Origin: Sandaracinaceae bacterium
GTDB taxonomy: Bacteria > Myxococcota_A > Polyangia > Polyangiales > Sandaracinaceae
Length of the DNA: 6,076 bases
Reading direction: 5' to 3'
NCBI GenBank assembly: GCA_025056955.1
Contig: JANWYL010000185.1
Location: 1-6,076, forward strand
Below, piece after piece: positions 1 to 6,062 of the stretch. Both the position numbers and the translations under genes were made by a program. Under the pieces are notes generated by a model that saw nothing but the letters and a program-made list of their open reading frames with translations, did not search any database and had not been told where the DNA came from. Position 1 is the first letter of the stretch, and every line of letters starts with the position of its first letter.

Positions 1-101
1 TCTTGGGCCCTGGCCTCAAGGTCTCGGGCAATCACAAAGGCAGAGAGCAGAGAAACACAGGCGACAAGCGTGATCAGTGAGCGAAAGGATCGGTACCTCA
101 T
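1..101 (-). CDS. N-terminus of an exported protein, probably a TRAP solute-binding protein (partial)
   Basis: This gene runs off the left edge; only 33 codons and two bases are visible. The product begins MRYRSFRS, then a hydrophobic stretch from about residue 9 to 25 (LITLVAC..SAFVIA), then RDLEARAQ. This is a Sec signal peptide with a plausible type I cleavage site after ARA at residue 32. LVAC at residues 12-15 also fits a lipobox, but the hydrophobic segment before it is short and continues past it, so type I is preferred. The ATG start is chosen because TAGGTGA lies four bases upstream. The mature domain is not visible. Identity as a DctP/TatP-type periplasmic solute-binding protein is inferred only from its place 75 bp downstream of a TatT-family gene on the same strand; such genes are commonly paired. 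Any other exported protein is possible. Confidence 0.7.
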   Translation of the reverse strand, partial: MRYRSFRSLITLVACVSLLSAFVIARDLEARAQ

Positions 102-105
102 GCCA

Positions 106-112
106 TCACCTA
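106..112 (-). promoter_or_regulatory. Shine-Dalgarno site of the partial exported-protein gene
   Basis: Read on the minus strand this is TAGGTGA, four bases before the ATG at 101-99. It decides the start of the left-edge gene. The rest of the 75-bp gap between this gene and the tatT-like gene shows no clear promoter or terminator. Confidence 0.6.
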
Positions 113-176
113 CGTTTCAACCCCGCTTTCCATTCATCAATCATACAAAGGGCCATGCTTCTCATGAAGGCCATTG

Positions 177-1103
177 CTACTCGAAAAGCTCGTCCACGCG
201 GGCCATGTGTTCGCGGGCTTTTCGTTGTTCGATGATGTTTTCGGGAGCCGCGTCGGGGAGCATGTTTGGGTCGTTGTCGAGCACCCATTGGAGCTCCCTC
301 AAAAAGAGAGCGCGGTCCTGGGCCTTGACAGCGTACTCGACGGCATAGAGGACATGGGTCCCAAAATAGCCGGGAAAACGAGAAATCGAATACTCAAAGT
401 GCTGCTTCGATTTTTCGAGATCCCCACCGGCATAGGGGGGAGCCACGGCGTAAAATGCACCAAAGTAGCGGTCGGGGCCTCCGAAGAAGTAATCGCGATC
501 GAGTTCAAGGCAGCGCTTCATCGACTCTCGGATTTCGTCCTTGTAGCGCAACACAGTGGCAAAGCCATCGCGGCGGGCCCACCGACCAAGCGAAGCGCTT
601 CGCCAATAGACCAGGCCCACAGCCCGCTGATCGAGCACAGGAAGCCCTGCTTCAAAACGACCACTCGTGCGCACGCGCTCTGCAAATTCAGGCGAAAAGG
701 CAGCCAACCCCCGCTCAGCGTTTTGCACAGAGCTCCAGTACGTCTCCTTCACCGCAGCCTCTTTGGCGGGATCGAATTCGAGGTGCCCGTAGGCCATAAA
801 GTACTGGGCCCGGGCAAGCTTGGTATAGGTTTGGTAATCGTTTGGAACCAGCCGGACCGCTTCAGACCACGCATCGATTGCGGCCTGAAGCTCAGAGGTT
901 TCCACGCGTTTTGCAAAGGCTTCATCGCCTTTGGCCACAAGCTCATCGTGGCGGGCCTTGGCTTCAGGAGAAACCGGGCCAGACAAAGCGGCCCCTTCCT
1001 CATCAAAGACAGAGGATCGGGCTCCTCCACAAGCGCCAAGCCAAGGCAAAACGAGAAGTAAACCCACTCCCTTCCGCAACACGTGTTTCTTTGCCGACTC
1101 CAT
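177..1103 (-). CDS. tatT: TatT-family TRAP-transporter accessory lipoprotein
   Basis: The 308-aa product has a lipoprotein signal peptide: basic n-region (MESAKKHVLRKG), hydrophobic core LLLVLPW, and lipobox LGAC with the lipidated Cys at residue 25. The mature part is helical and TPR-like. It carries patterns typical of the TatT family as I know it: an Asn-Asp-Tyr plus LARAQYFMAYGHL block near residues 88-108, VYWRSASLGRWA near 165-176, and GGPDRYFGAFYA..PPYAGGDLEKSKQHFE near 208-237. TatT (Treponema pallidum Tp0956 is the type example) is a lipoprotein that forms a complex with the periplasmic solute-binding protein TatP of a TRAP transporter. The following gene encodes an exported protein, which fits. 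The reading frame extends upstream to a GTG at 1160, only 9 bp after the amylase stop, which would allow translational coupling. The ATG at 1103 is preferred because it puts the signal peptide at the N-terminus; neither start has a convincing Shine-Dalgarno. Confidence 0.82.
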   Translation of the reverse strand: MESAKKHVLRKGVGLLLVLPWLGACGGARSSVFDEEGAALSGPVSPEAKARHDELVAKGDEAFAKRVETSELQAAIDAWSEAVRLVPNDYQTYTKLARAQYFMAYGHLEFDPAKEAAVKETYWSSVQNAERGLAAFSPEFAERVRTSGRFEAGLPVLDQRAVGLVYWRSASLGRWARRDGFATVLRYKDEIRESMKRCLELDRDYFFGGPDRYFGAFYAVAPPYAGGDLEKSKQHFEYSISRFPGYFGTHVLYAVEYAVKAQDRALFLRELQWVLDNDPNMLPDAAPENIIEQRKAREHMARVDELFE

Positions 1104-1169
1104 GCCGAGATGCTTGGCTACCACCACCTGAGAGCTCGTGTCAACCTCTATCGGATCCACAAGTGCCCG

Positions 1170-2921
1170 CTACGGAGAACGCGCATAGAGTCTAGCCCGC
1201 CGCGGGGGAACAATGAGAGTGGCGTTCCCATTGGCATCAACCCTCAGCACATCTTCGCCTTCGATGAGCTCGACGTAGGTTCCCTCCCGAAGGGAAGTGG
1301 CCACCTGCGCCGTGGAGGATTGGGTTGGGTGGGTGTTGATCGCACAAAGGAGCTTCTCCCCATCAAAGATCCTTTCGTAAACAAGGAGGCCAGCATCAGG
1401 CATGCCTTGGGAGGGAGCGCCGTCTGGCCCGCGCGCTGGGTGCGTTGAAGCATAGCGCACCTTCAACTCCCCATAGCGGAGGGCCGGATGGAGGCGACGA
1501 AGCGCTGCAAGTTGGGCAATCCAGCGATAGGTGGGCGTGTCTTTTTGGTGGCCTCGAAGCCAGAGGGGCTCTCTCCCCTCATGCCCCCCTCCCCCTGCGA
1601 GCTCCTGTTCGGTCCCGTAGTAGATGCAGGGAATCGCATCGATTGTGAAAATCACAAAGAGCGCAAGATCCAAGGCAAAGGGATCGCGCACAAAGGCAAA
1701 AAAGCGTCCTGTGTCGTGATTGTCCACAATGGCAACGCGGGCCTGCCAAGGACTAAGCCCAATCCCAATGGGCTGAGGCGTCTCTCGAAAAAGGTGGCGC
1801 GCTCCCTCGAGCACCCAGAGAGCCTCGCTTGGGGCTGCCCCACCCCCGATCACCCGATCGATGAGCACGTGCTTTAAGGGAATATCGAATCCCCCATCAA
1901 GGGCATCCATCGAGAGGTATGGCACCATCTCCCTTGGGTCATACTCGAAAATCTCCCCAAGCAAAAAGAAGCGGTTTTTCCCAAGACGCGAAAGGCGTTC
2001 GCGCAACTTCCGCCCAAAAGCCCTCCAAAAAGCCACTTCCGCATGGGGCACCGCATCGAGCCGAAATCCGTCAACATCGGTGCGCGCAACCCAAGTCACC
2101 CACGTTTGCACCAAGGCCTCGATGGTGGCGCTGTCTTCGGTGCGAAAATCACGAAGACCGTCGGGGAAATCCCCATATCGGCGCTGCTCAGGAATGTGGA
2201 GCTCACCCCGACCGCGAAGGTGAAAAAAAGCAGCTGTCAGGTCAAAAGGCTCTGCATTGATCTCCCAGTTGATATCGCCATGGTGCTCCGAAGGGATAGG
2301 TGAAAAAAGCCGAGCTTCGTGGGTGAAAACGATGGGTACATCATAACCCTCTCGGCGGTAAGGAGGCTCTGCCTCACCTGGATCTTCAACTCCATTGCGA
2401 TTGAGATCGTAGAAAAAAACACGCCCAGCGTGGTTGACAACCACATCGATCAAAATGTGCATGCCCCTTGCGTGAACGGACTTTACAAGACGCCTTAAGT
2501 CCTCCTCTGATCCGAAGTGAGGCTCGATCTGGGTGAAGTCGCTCCCCCAATAGGCATGGTAACCATCCGCAACCTCCATTCTTTGCACGTTTTTGACGAT
2601 GGGTGAGATCCAAATCGTTGTGGCGCCGAGCCCCTGGATGTAATCGAGGTGCTCTTCGATTCCTCGGAAATCACCCCCCATAAATCGAGAGAAATCTCCA
2701 GGAATTGGACCAACCCCATCGATCGTATCATTGGAGGTGTCTCCGTTTGCAAAGCGGTCAGTGAGGAGGTGATAGATCACCTCATCCCGCCAATCACCCA
2801 CATGGGTGCGGAGAGGGGTTGGCTTGGTATCGCAAGCGGGAGAAAAAAACAACGCGAGGCAAGCGATGATGAAAAGATCGGGGTAGACCTCAAAAAAGAA
2901 GCAGGCCAATCTTTCCTTCAT
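1170..2921 (-). CDS. Secreted or lipid-anchored alpha-amylase-family glycosidase (GH13)
   Basis: The 583-aa product hydrolyses or rearranges alpha-glucosidic bonds, probably in starch, glycogen or maltodextrins outside the cytoplasm. All four GH13 signature regions are intact: region I DVVVNH (159-164), region II GFRLDAVPH (285-293) with nucleophile Asp289, region III LLGEIF with acid/base Glu323, and region IV DNHD with the transition-state Asp403. The catalytic domain opens with WRDEVIYHLLTDRFANGD, and a beta-sandwich-like C-terminal domain follows about residue 485. Exact substrate and GH13 subfamily cannot be assigned from sequence alone. The N-terminus has a hydrophobic run LFIIACLALFF followed by SPAC; Cys30 may be lipidated, but SPAC is a weak lipobox, so a cleaved or uncleaved signal is possible. 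Domain B holds an EF-hand-like loop at residues 172-183. The start is uncertain: ATG 2921 suits the signal peptide, while an ATG at 2978 or GTG at 2987 is also in frame and lies after a GGAGG. The gene is first in a probable minus-strand operon with tatT. Confidence 0.9.
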   Translation of the reverse strand: MKERLACFFFEVYPDLFIIACLALFFSPACDTKPTPLRTHVGDWRDEVIYHLLTDRFANGDTSNDTIDGVGPIPGDFSRFMGGDFRGIEEHLDYIQGLGATTIWISPIVKNVQRMEVADGYHAYWGSDFTQIEPHFGSEEDLRRLVKSVHARGMHILIDVVVNHAGRVFFYDLNRNGVEDPGEAEPPYRREGYDVPIVFTHEARLFSPIPSEHHGDINWEINAEPFDLTAAFFHLRGRGELHIPEQRRYGDFPDGLRDFRTEDSATIEALVQTWVTWVARTDVDGFRLDAVPHAEVAFWRAFGRKLRERLSRLGKNRFFLLGEIFEYDPREMVPYLSMDALDGGFDIPLKHVLIDRVIGGGAAPSEALWVLEGARHLFRETPQPIGIGLSPWQARVAIVDNHDTGRFFAFVRDPFALDLALFVIFTIDAIPCIYYGTEQELAGGGGHEGREPLWLRGHQKDTPTYRWIAQLAALRRLHPALRYGELKVRYASTHPARGPDGAPSQGMPDAGLLVYERIFDGEKLLCAINTHPTQSSTAQVATSLREGTYVELIEGEDVLRVDANGNATLIVPPRRARLYARSP

Positions 2922-3999
2922 GGTTTTCTTCGCTCGAGGATCGCAAAAAGAAATCGAAGAGTGGAATGGCTCGCGCATCGTCCGCACTCCCCTCCAATAC
3001 GGTGGCTACGAAAGCTGGTTTTTGAGGGCAAATCACCCCGAAAGGCCACTGGCTTTTTGGATCCGTTACACCCTCACCAGGCCTCCTTTTGATCTTTTTC
3101 GGGCAAAGGGCGAGATTTGGGCCTTTCTTTTTGATGGCGAGCGCAACTCTGTGATCGGCATCAAAGAAAGCCACCCCTACATTGGCTCTCGTTTTGCCAC
3201 AAATTGCCTTTTCGTTGAGATAGGAGACGCCTCCCTTCGCCCAGGAGAAGCAGAGGGAAGGGTCTCATCAGAGGGGCACGCGATCAGGTGGAGGCTGCGA
3301 TATGCCTCTTCCAGCCCCCCCCTCCTTTTGCTCCCAAAGCCCCTTTATGACTTGCCCTTCCCACGGGCAAAGGCTTTGGTTTCCGCTCCCATGGCCTCTT
3401 TTGATGGTGAAATCGCAGTCGATCAAGAGTCATGGCCCATCGATTCGTGGGTCGGCTCGCTCAATCACAACTGGGGGAGGGAACACACACCAGAGTACGC
3501 GTGGGCCCAAGTGGCCGGATTTGACAACGCCAAAGATGCCTTTCTTGAAGTGGCTTGTGCCCGAATTCAGCTTTCAAAAAGGGGATCGCTTCTCAGCCCC
3601 CCCCTTGGCGCGATGGTGTTGCGCCTTGGCGATCGCGAGATCAGGTATTCACCCTTTCAAATTTCTGCCTCTTTTCGGTCGGAGCTCAATGGGTTGAGAT
3701 GGCGTTTTCGCCTCAACACAAAGGCCAAAGGGATTTCGGGAGAAATCTTTGCACCCCATGGGCACTTTGTCGCCTTGACCTACGACAACCCCACGGGCGA
3801 AAAGCTCACCTGCCTCAATTCAAAAATCGCCTCAGCATCCATCCGGGTTGAAGAAAGGGGGCGCCTGGTTGAACACCTTGAAACAGCCCATCGGGCTGCT
3901 TTCGAGCTCCTCTCCCCAGCCCCCCCACCTCCCGGCATAAGGCCTCTTGTTGTCAAAGAAAAGAGCGGTGCTTTGGGCTTTGGCGAGGATATTGCCTAG
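2920..3999 (+). CDS. CrtC/AttH/tocopherol-cyclase-like lipocalin-fold protein
   Basis: The 359-aa product has no signal peptide or membrane segment and looks cytoplasmic. The N-terminal half holds LQYGGYESWFLRANHPERP (25-43) and FWIRYTL (46-52). The second half holds SWVGSLNHNWGREHTPEYAW (176-195), SPPLGAMVLRL (226-236) and GEIFAPHGHFVALTYDNPTG (274-293). The GYESW..RA opening, the Asn-His-Asn-Trp-Gly-x-Glu-His motif and the alternating beta-rich pattern recall the two-lipocalin-domain superfamily of carotenoid 1,2-hydratase CrtC, AttH-like proteins and tocopherol cyclase. Members act on hydrophobic isoprenoid or lipid substrates; what this one binds is unknown. The assignment is from memory of motifs and could be wrong at family level. 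ATG 2920 is the only start available, because an in-frame stop (TAG 2884) lies just upstream and no other start codon occurs near it. It overlaps the divergent amylase start and has no strong Shine-Dalgarno. A lipoprotein gene follows 34 bp downstream on the same strand. Confidence 0.75.
   Translation: MVFFARGSQKEIEEWNGSRIVRTPLQYGGYESWFLRANHPERPLAFWIRYTLTRPPFDLFRAKGEIWAFLFDGERNSVIGIKESHPYIGSRFATNCLFVEIGDASLRPGEAEGRVSSEGHAIRWRLRYASSSPPLLLLPKPLYDLPFPRAKALVSAPMASFDGEIAVDQESWPIDSWVGSLNHNWGREHTPEYAWAQVAGFDNAKDAFLEVACARIQLSKRGSLLSPPLGAMVLRLGDREIRYSPFQISASFRSELNGLRWRFRLNTKAKGISGEIFAPHGHFVALTYDNPTGEKLTCLNSKIASASIRVEERGRLVEHLETAHRAAFELLSPAPPPPGIRPLVVKEKSGALGFGEDIA
2991..2995 (-). promoter_or_regulatory. 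Possible Shine-Dalgarno for a longer amylase start
   Basis: Minus-strand GGAGG lies 3 bases before GTG 2987 and 12 bases before ATG 2978, both in the amylase frame. Either start would add 19 or 22 residues before the signal peptide and lengthen the overlap with the divergent gene. The same bases encode Thr-Pro-Leu in the plus-strand gene, so the match may be coincidental. Confidence 0.25.
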
Positions 4000-4033
4000 A
4001 GGCGTCGAGGAGCCGCATGCTCATCGCAAAACC

Positions 4034-4879
4034 ATGCCCCTTATGCCCAAAACTCTCCTCCTTGTGCGCCTTTGCCTGCATGCCCTGTCTTTTATGGCCG
4101 TTTTTTTGGGAGGGTGCCGAGAGCGGGCGCAAGCTCCTGCCTTGCCCAGGGCAATGGCTCCCAAGGCCAAAACCCCTTTGGCAAGCTCAAAGGGGTGGGT
4201 GCCCCCTCCTGAACCCAGGCCTTTCCGACCAAGCCAAGCCCCTCCCCCCCCATCACCCTTGATCGTTGAGGAGACCCTGATAAAAAGTGGTCCCGATCCC
4301 TCCACCCCTTCACCCTCTGCTCCAAGGGATCTCGGCGCTGAGCTTGCCCGGCTTATCGGCGATCCATCCCCTTGTATCACCCTTGAGCAAGCAGAAGCCC
4401 ACTCAAAGAACAACCAACCCATCTCTTTTTCGGTTGCAGCGACGGTCTTGCCCTCTGGCCGGCTTCAACGGGCCGAGGTGAGGGGCCTTCCGCCTTCTTC
4501 ATCCGACTGCATTCGCAAACGCATCGAGGGCCTCTCATTCCCTCAACCCATCGAAGGTGCTCCCCGCCGCATCTCCACCACCCTCCACTTCGATGCGAAG
4601 GTGAGGCGAAGCGAAGAAGTGCGAATCGGCTTTGCACCTGATATTCCTCCCCCAGGCCGTGCCCAACCACCCGCCCTCGTTCTTCCAGCGCTTGGCCCTC
4701 CAGGCCCGGCCCCTGGAGCTGCTCCACCTGCGTTCACCCTTCCCGCACTTGGCCCTTCTCAACCTCCACCTGGCCAAGTCCCCCCATCCTACACCCTCCC
4801 TGCGAGCGCAGAATCACCCCGCCCGCCCGGATACGTTCCACCCGCCATCACCCTTCCAGCCCAAGGTGGTGCACCATAA
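4034..4879 (+). CDS. Proline-rich lipoprotein with AgmX/TonB-like domain and C-terminal repeats
   Basis: The 281-aa product begins with a lipoprotein signal peptide (LLLVRLCLHALSFMAVF) and lipobox LGGC, with the lipidated Cys at residue 28. A Pro-rich linker (about 35-100, with PPPEPRPFRP and APPPPSPL) suits a wall- or periplasm-spanning tether. Residues about 100-188 form a compact domain: C114, then ISFSVAATVLPSGRLQRAEV, then SSSDC159IRKRIEGLSFPQP, ending ISTTLHFDAK. This pattern resembles the AgmX/PglI-type TonB-like C-terminal domain common in myxobacteria, including its two cysteines. A Pro-rich repeat tail follows from residue 207. The frame is open back to a TTG at 3947, inside the preceding gene, but ATG 4034 (or 4043) places the signal peptide correctly. 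No good Shine-Dalgarno sits at either. It is probably co-transcribed with the CrtC-like gene. Function is unknown; an envelope scaffold or partner of an energy-transducing complex is inference. Confidence 0.8.
   Translation: MPLMPKTLLLVRLCLHALSFMAVFLGGCRERAQAPALPRAMAPKAKTPLASSKGWVPPPEPRPFRPSQAPPPPSPLIVEETLIKSGPDPSTPSPSAPRDLGAELARLIGDPSPCITLEQAEAHSKNNQPISFSVAATVLPSGRLQRAEVRGLPPSSSDCIRKRIEGLSFPQPIEGAPRRISTTLHFDAKVRRSEEVRIGFAPDIPPPGRAQPPALVLPALGPPGPAPGAAPPAFTLPALGPSQPPPGQVPPSYTLPASAESPRPPGYVPPAITLPAQGGAP
4652..4876 (+). repeat. Four Pro-rich protein repeats of 19-20 residues
   Basis: Units begin at codons starting 4652, 4712, 4769 and 4826 (residues 207, 227, 246, 265 of the lipoprotein). The shared pattern is P-G-x-x-(x)-P-P-[AS]-x-[TV]-L-P-A, as in PGAAPPAFTLPA, PGQVPPSYTLPA and PGYVPPAITLPA, followed by a variable Pro-rich spacer. 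The units are clear at protein level but differ at many synonymous positions, so they are old repeats kept by selection on the protein, not a fresh DNA duplication. They end at the stop codon. Confidence 0.8.
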
Positions 4880-4890
4880 GCACCCCTTTT
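4863..4890 (+). terminator. Possible rho-independent terminator after the lipoprotein gene
   Basis: AAGGTGGTGC (4863-4872) can pair with GCACCCCTTT (4880-4889), with one T-C mismatch and one G-T pair, around a 7-base loop that contains the TAA stop. The run TTTT (4887-4890) ends the structure. The T run is short and the stem overlaps the coding end, so this is tentative. On the opposite strand no T run follows the stem, so it is unlikely to serve dnaJ. Confidence 0.35.
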
Positions 4891-4911
4891 CACAACCAAT
4901 CCTTAACCAAA

Positions 4912-6003
4912 CTACCGCTCACCCAGGGCCTCCCTCAATTCGAGGAGAAGTTCCCGCGCCCTTGGTGTAAGGTGCTTTGGCACAGCCACCTGAACGTGGC
5001 AGATGAGATCACCCCTTGCCCGGCCGTCAAGGTGGGGAATACCCAGGCCCTCACACTTGAGAATGGACCCAGGTTGTGTGCCCGGAGGAACATGGAGCTT
5101 GGCGCTTTTTCCTTCGAGGGTTGGGACTTCGATCTCCCCTCCAAGGCAGCAAGTCGTAAAAGGCACCTCGACATGGGTATGGAGGTGATGACCATCCCTT
5201 TTGAAACGCTTATGGGGGGCCACCTGGATTTTGACATAGAGATCGCCAGGGGGGCCGCCGCGCCCTGGTTGGCCCATTCCGGCTTTGCGCAACACGTGAC
5301 CATTGTCGACGCCCGGAGGAATTTCGACCTCCACCTTGCGCTCGATGAGCTCCTCGCCTGAGCCGCGGCATTCTGGGCAAATGCCACGGGCCACTTGGCC
5401 CCTTCCACCGCATTGGGGGCATGTGGTGCTGATGAAAAGCATCCCTCGCTTGAAATGGACTTGGCCTTGGCCCCTACACCCCTCGCAAGGGGAAAGAAGG
5501 CCTCCTTCTGCTCCTGTGCCTCGGCATGCCCTGCATGTGCTGGGGTAGCGGAGGGTGAGCTCTTTTTTCGCCCCAAATGCAGCTTCCTCCAGGCTCAAGG
5601 TGATGGCCATCTCGAGGTCTGCACCCCGCTCCCTTCGAGGCCCTCGACCCCTTCTTGGGCCAGCGCTTGTCCCAAATATCCCTTCAAAGAGATCCCCAAA
5701 GTGCATGAAGATTTCATCGATTGACTGAAAGCCTGGGGAATAACCGCCGCTCTCCAAGCCCTCATGCCCGTAAAGGTCGTAGATTTTGCGCTTTTCAGGG
5801 TCCTTGAGGATTTCGTAGGCCTCGCTCACCTGCTTGAAACGTTCCTCAGCCTCGGGATTTCCAGGATTGCGGTCGGGATGCAGCTGGGCCGCAAGCTTGC
5901 GGTAGGCGCGCCTGATCTCCTCCTCGCTCGCATCCCGGCTCACGCCAAGAAGTTCGTAGTAATCGGCCTTTGTTTCTTTGGCCATTCCGCCTTGTTTGGG
6001 CAT
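4912..6003 (-). CDS. dnaJ: Co-chaperone DnaJ (type I, zinc-finger Hsp40)
   Basis: The 363-aa product delivers unfolded protein to DnaK in the cytoplasm and stimulates its ATPase. Domains in order: J domain (about 12-80) from DYYELLGVSRDASEEEIRRAYRK with the essential HPD at 42-44; a short Gly/Phe-rich segment (GGYSPGFQSIDEIF..GDLFEGIFG, about 86-112); an Arg-rich link; the zinc domain with all four CxxCxGxG motifs intact (CRACRGTG 157, CEGCRGQG 173, CPQCGGRG 195, CPECRGSG 209); then the substrate-binding C-terminal domains, including GGEIEVPTLEGK and VPPGTQPG. Length is normal for the family. CCLGGE has two Cys where an Ala is more usual; likely harmless. ATG 6003 is chosen because GGAGG precedes it by nine bases. 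ATG 5985 (MAKETKADYYELL) is a possible alternative with a weaker AAGGCGG; ATG 6039 lies in the promoter. No dnaK or grpE is in the window, and no CIRCE element is seen upstream. It is convergent with the lipoprotein gene, 32 bp apart. Confidence 0.97.
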   Translation of the reverse strand: MPKQGGMAKETKADYYELLGVSRDASEEEIRRAYRKLAAQLHPDRNPGNPEAEERFKQVSEAYEILKDPEKRKIYDLYGHEGLESGGYSPGFQSIDEIFMHFGDLFEGIFGTSAGPRRGRGPRRERGADLEMAITLSLEEAAFGAKKELTLRYPSTCRACRGTGAEGGLLSPCEGCRGQGQVHFKRGMLFISTTCPQCGGRGQVARGICPECRGSGEELIERKVEVEIPPGVDNGHVLRKAGMGQPGRGGPPGDLYVKIQVAPHKRFKRDGHHLHTHVEVPFTTCCLGGEIEVPTLEGKSAKLHVPPGTQPGSILKCEGLGIPHLDGRARGDLICHVQVAVPKHLTPRARELLLELREALGER

Positions 6004-6012
6004 AAGGATTCC

Positions 6013-6017
6013 CCTCC
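6013..6017 (-). promoter_or_regulatory. dnaJ: Shine-Dalgarno site of dnaJ
   Basis: Minus-strand GGAGG, nine bases before ATG 6003. It favours that start over the in-frame ATGs at 6039 and 5985. Confidence 0.65.
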
Positions 6018-6034
6018 GCAGGGAACCACGAGGT

Positions 6035-6062
6035 ACCATAAGACCGCGCTTTTGCGGGTCAA
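6035..6062 (-). promoter_or_regulatory. Possible sigma-70-type promoter of dnaJ
   Basis: On the minus strand, TTGACC (6062-6057) resembles a -35 box at 5 of 6 bases, and TATGGT (6040-6035) a -10 box at 4 of 6, with a 16-bp spacer. Transcription would start near 6028, leaving a leader of about 25 bases that contains the GGAGG. The assignment is by eye; the region upstream is cut by the window edge. Confidence 0.4.

Noticed and set aside
102..176. Possible hairpin GGCC...GGCC downstream of the tatT-like gene
   Set aside because: Only about four base pairs, with no T run after it; not a credible terminator, and the next gene is probably in the same operon.
174..1061. Long open frame on the plus strand (295 codons) opposite the tatT-like gene
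   Set aside because: The minus-strand frame has a lipobox and family motifs. The plus frame reads as low-complexity shadow protein with no domain, and arises from GC-biased codon use.
2831..3060. Promoters for the divergent amylase and CrtC-like genes
   Set aside because: I looked on both strands inside the opposing genes and found only weak -35/-10 combinations (for example TTGCCC with TAGCCA), no better than chance.
2649..3092. Plus-strand frame of 147 codons across the amylase start and the CrtC-like start
   Set aside because: It is antisense to conserved amylase sequence and out of frame with the conserved GYESW region of the plus-strand gene; no recognisable features.
4935..5576. Second minus-strand frame of 213 codons inside dnaJ
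   Set aside because: Shifted shadow of dnaJ; the true frame carries all four zinc motifs.
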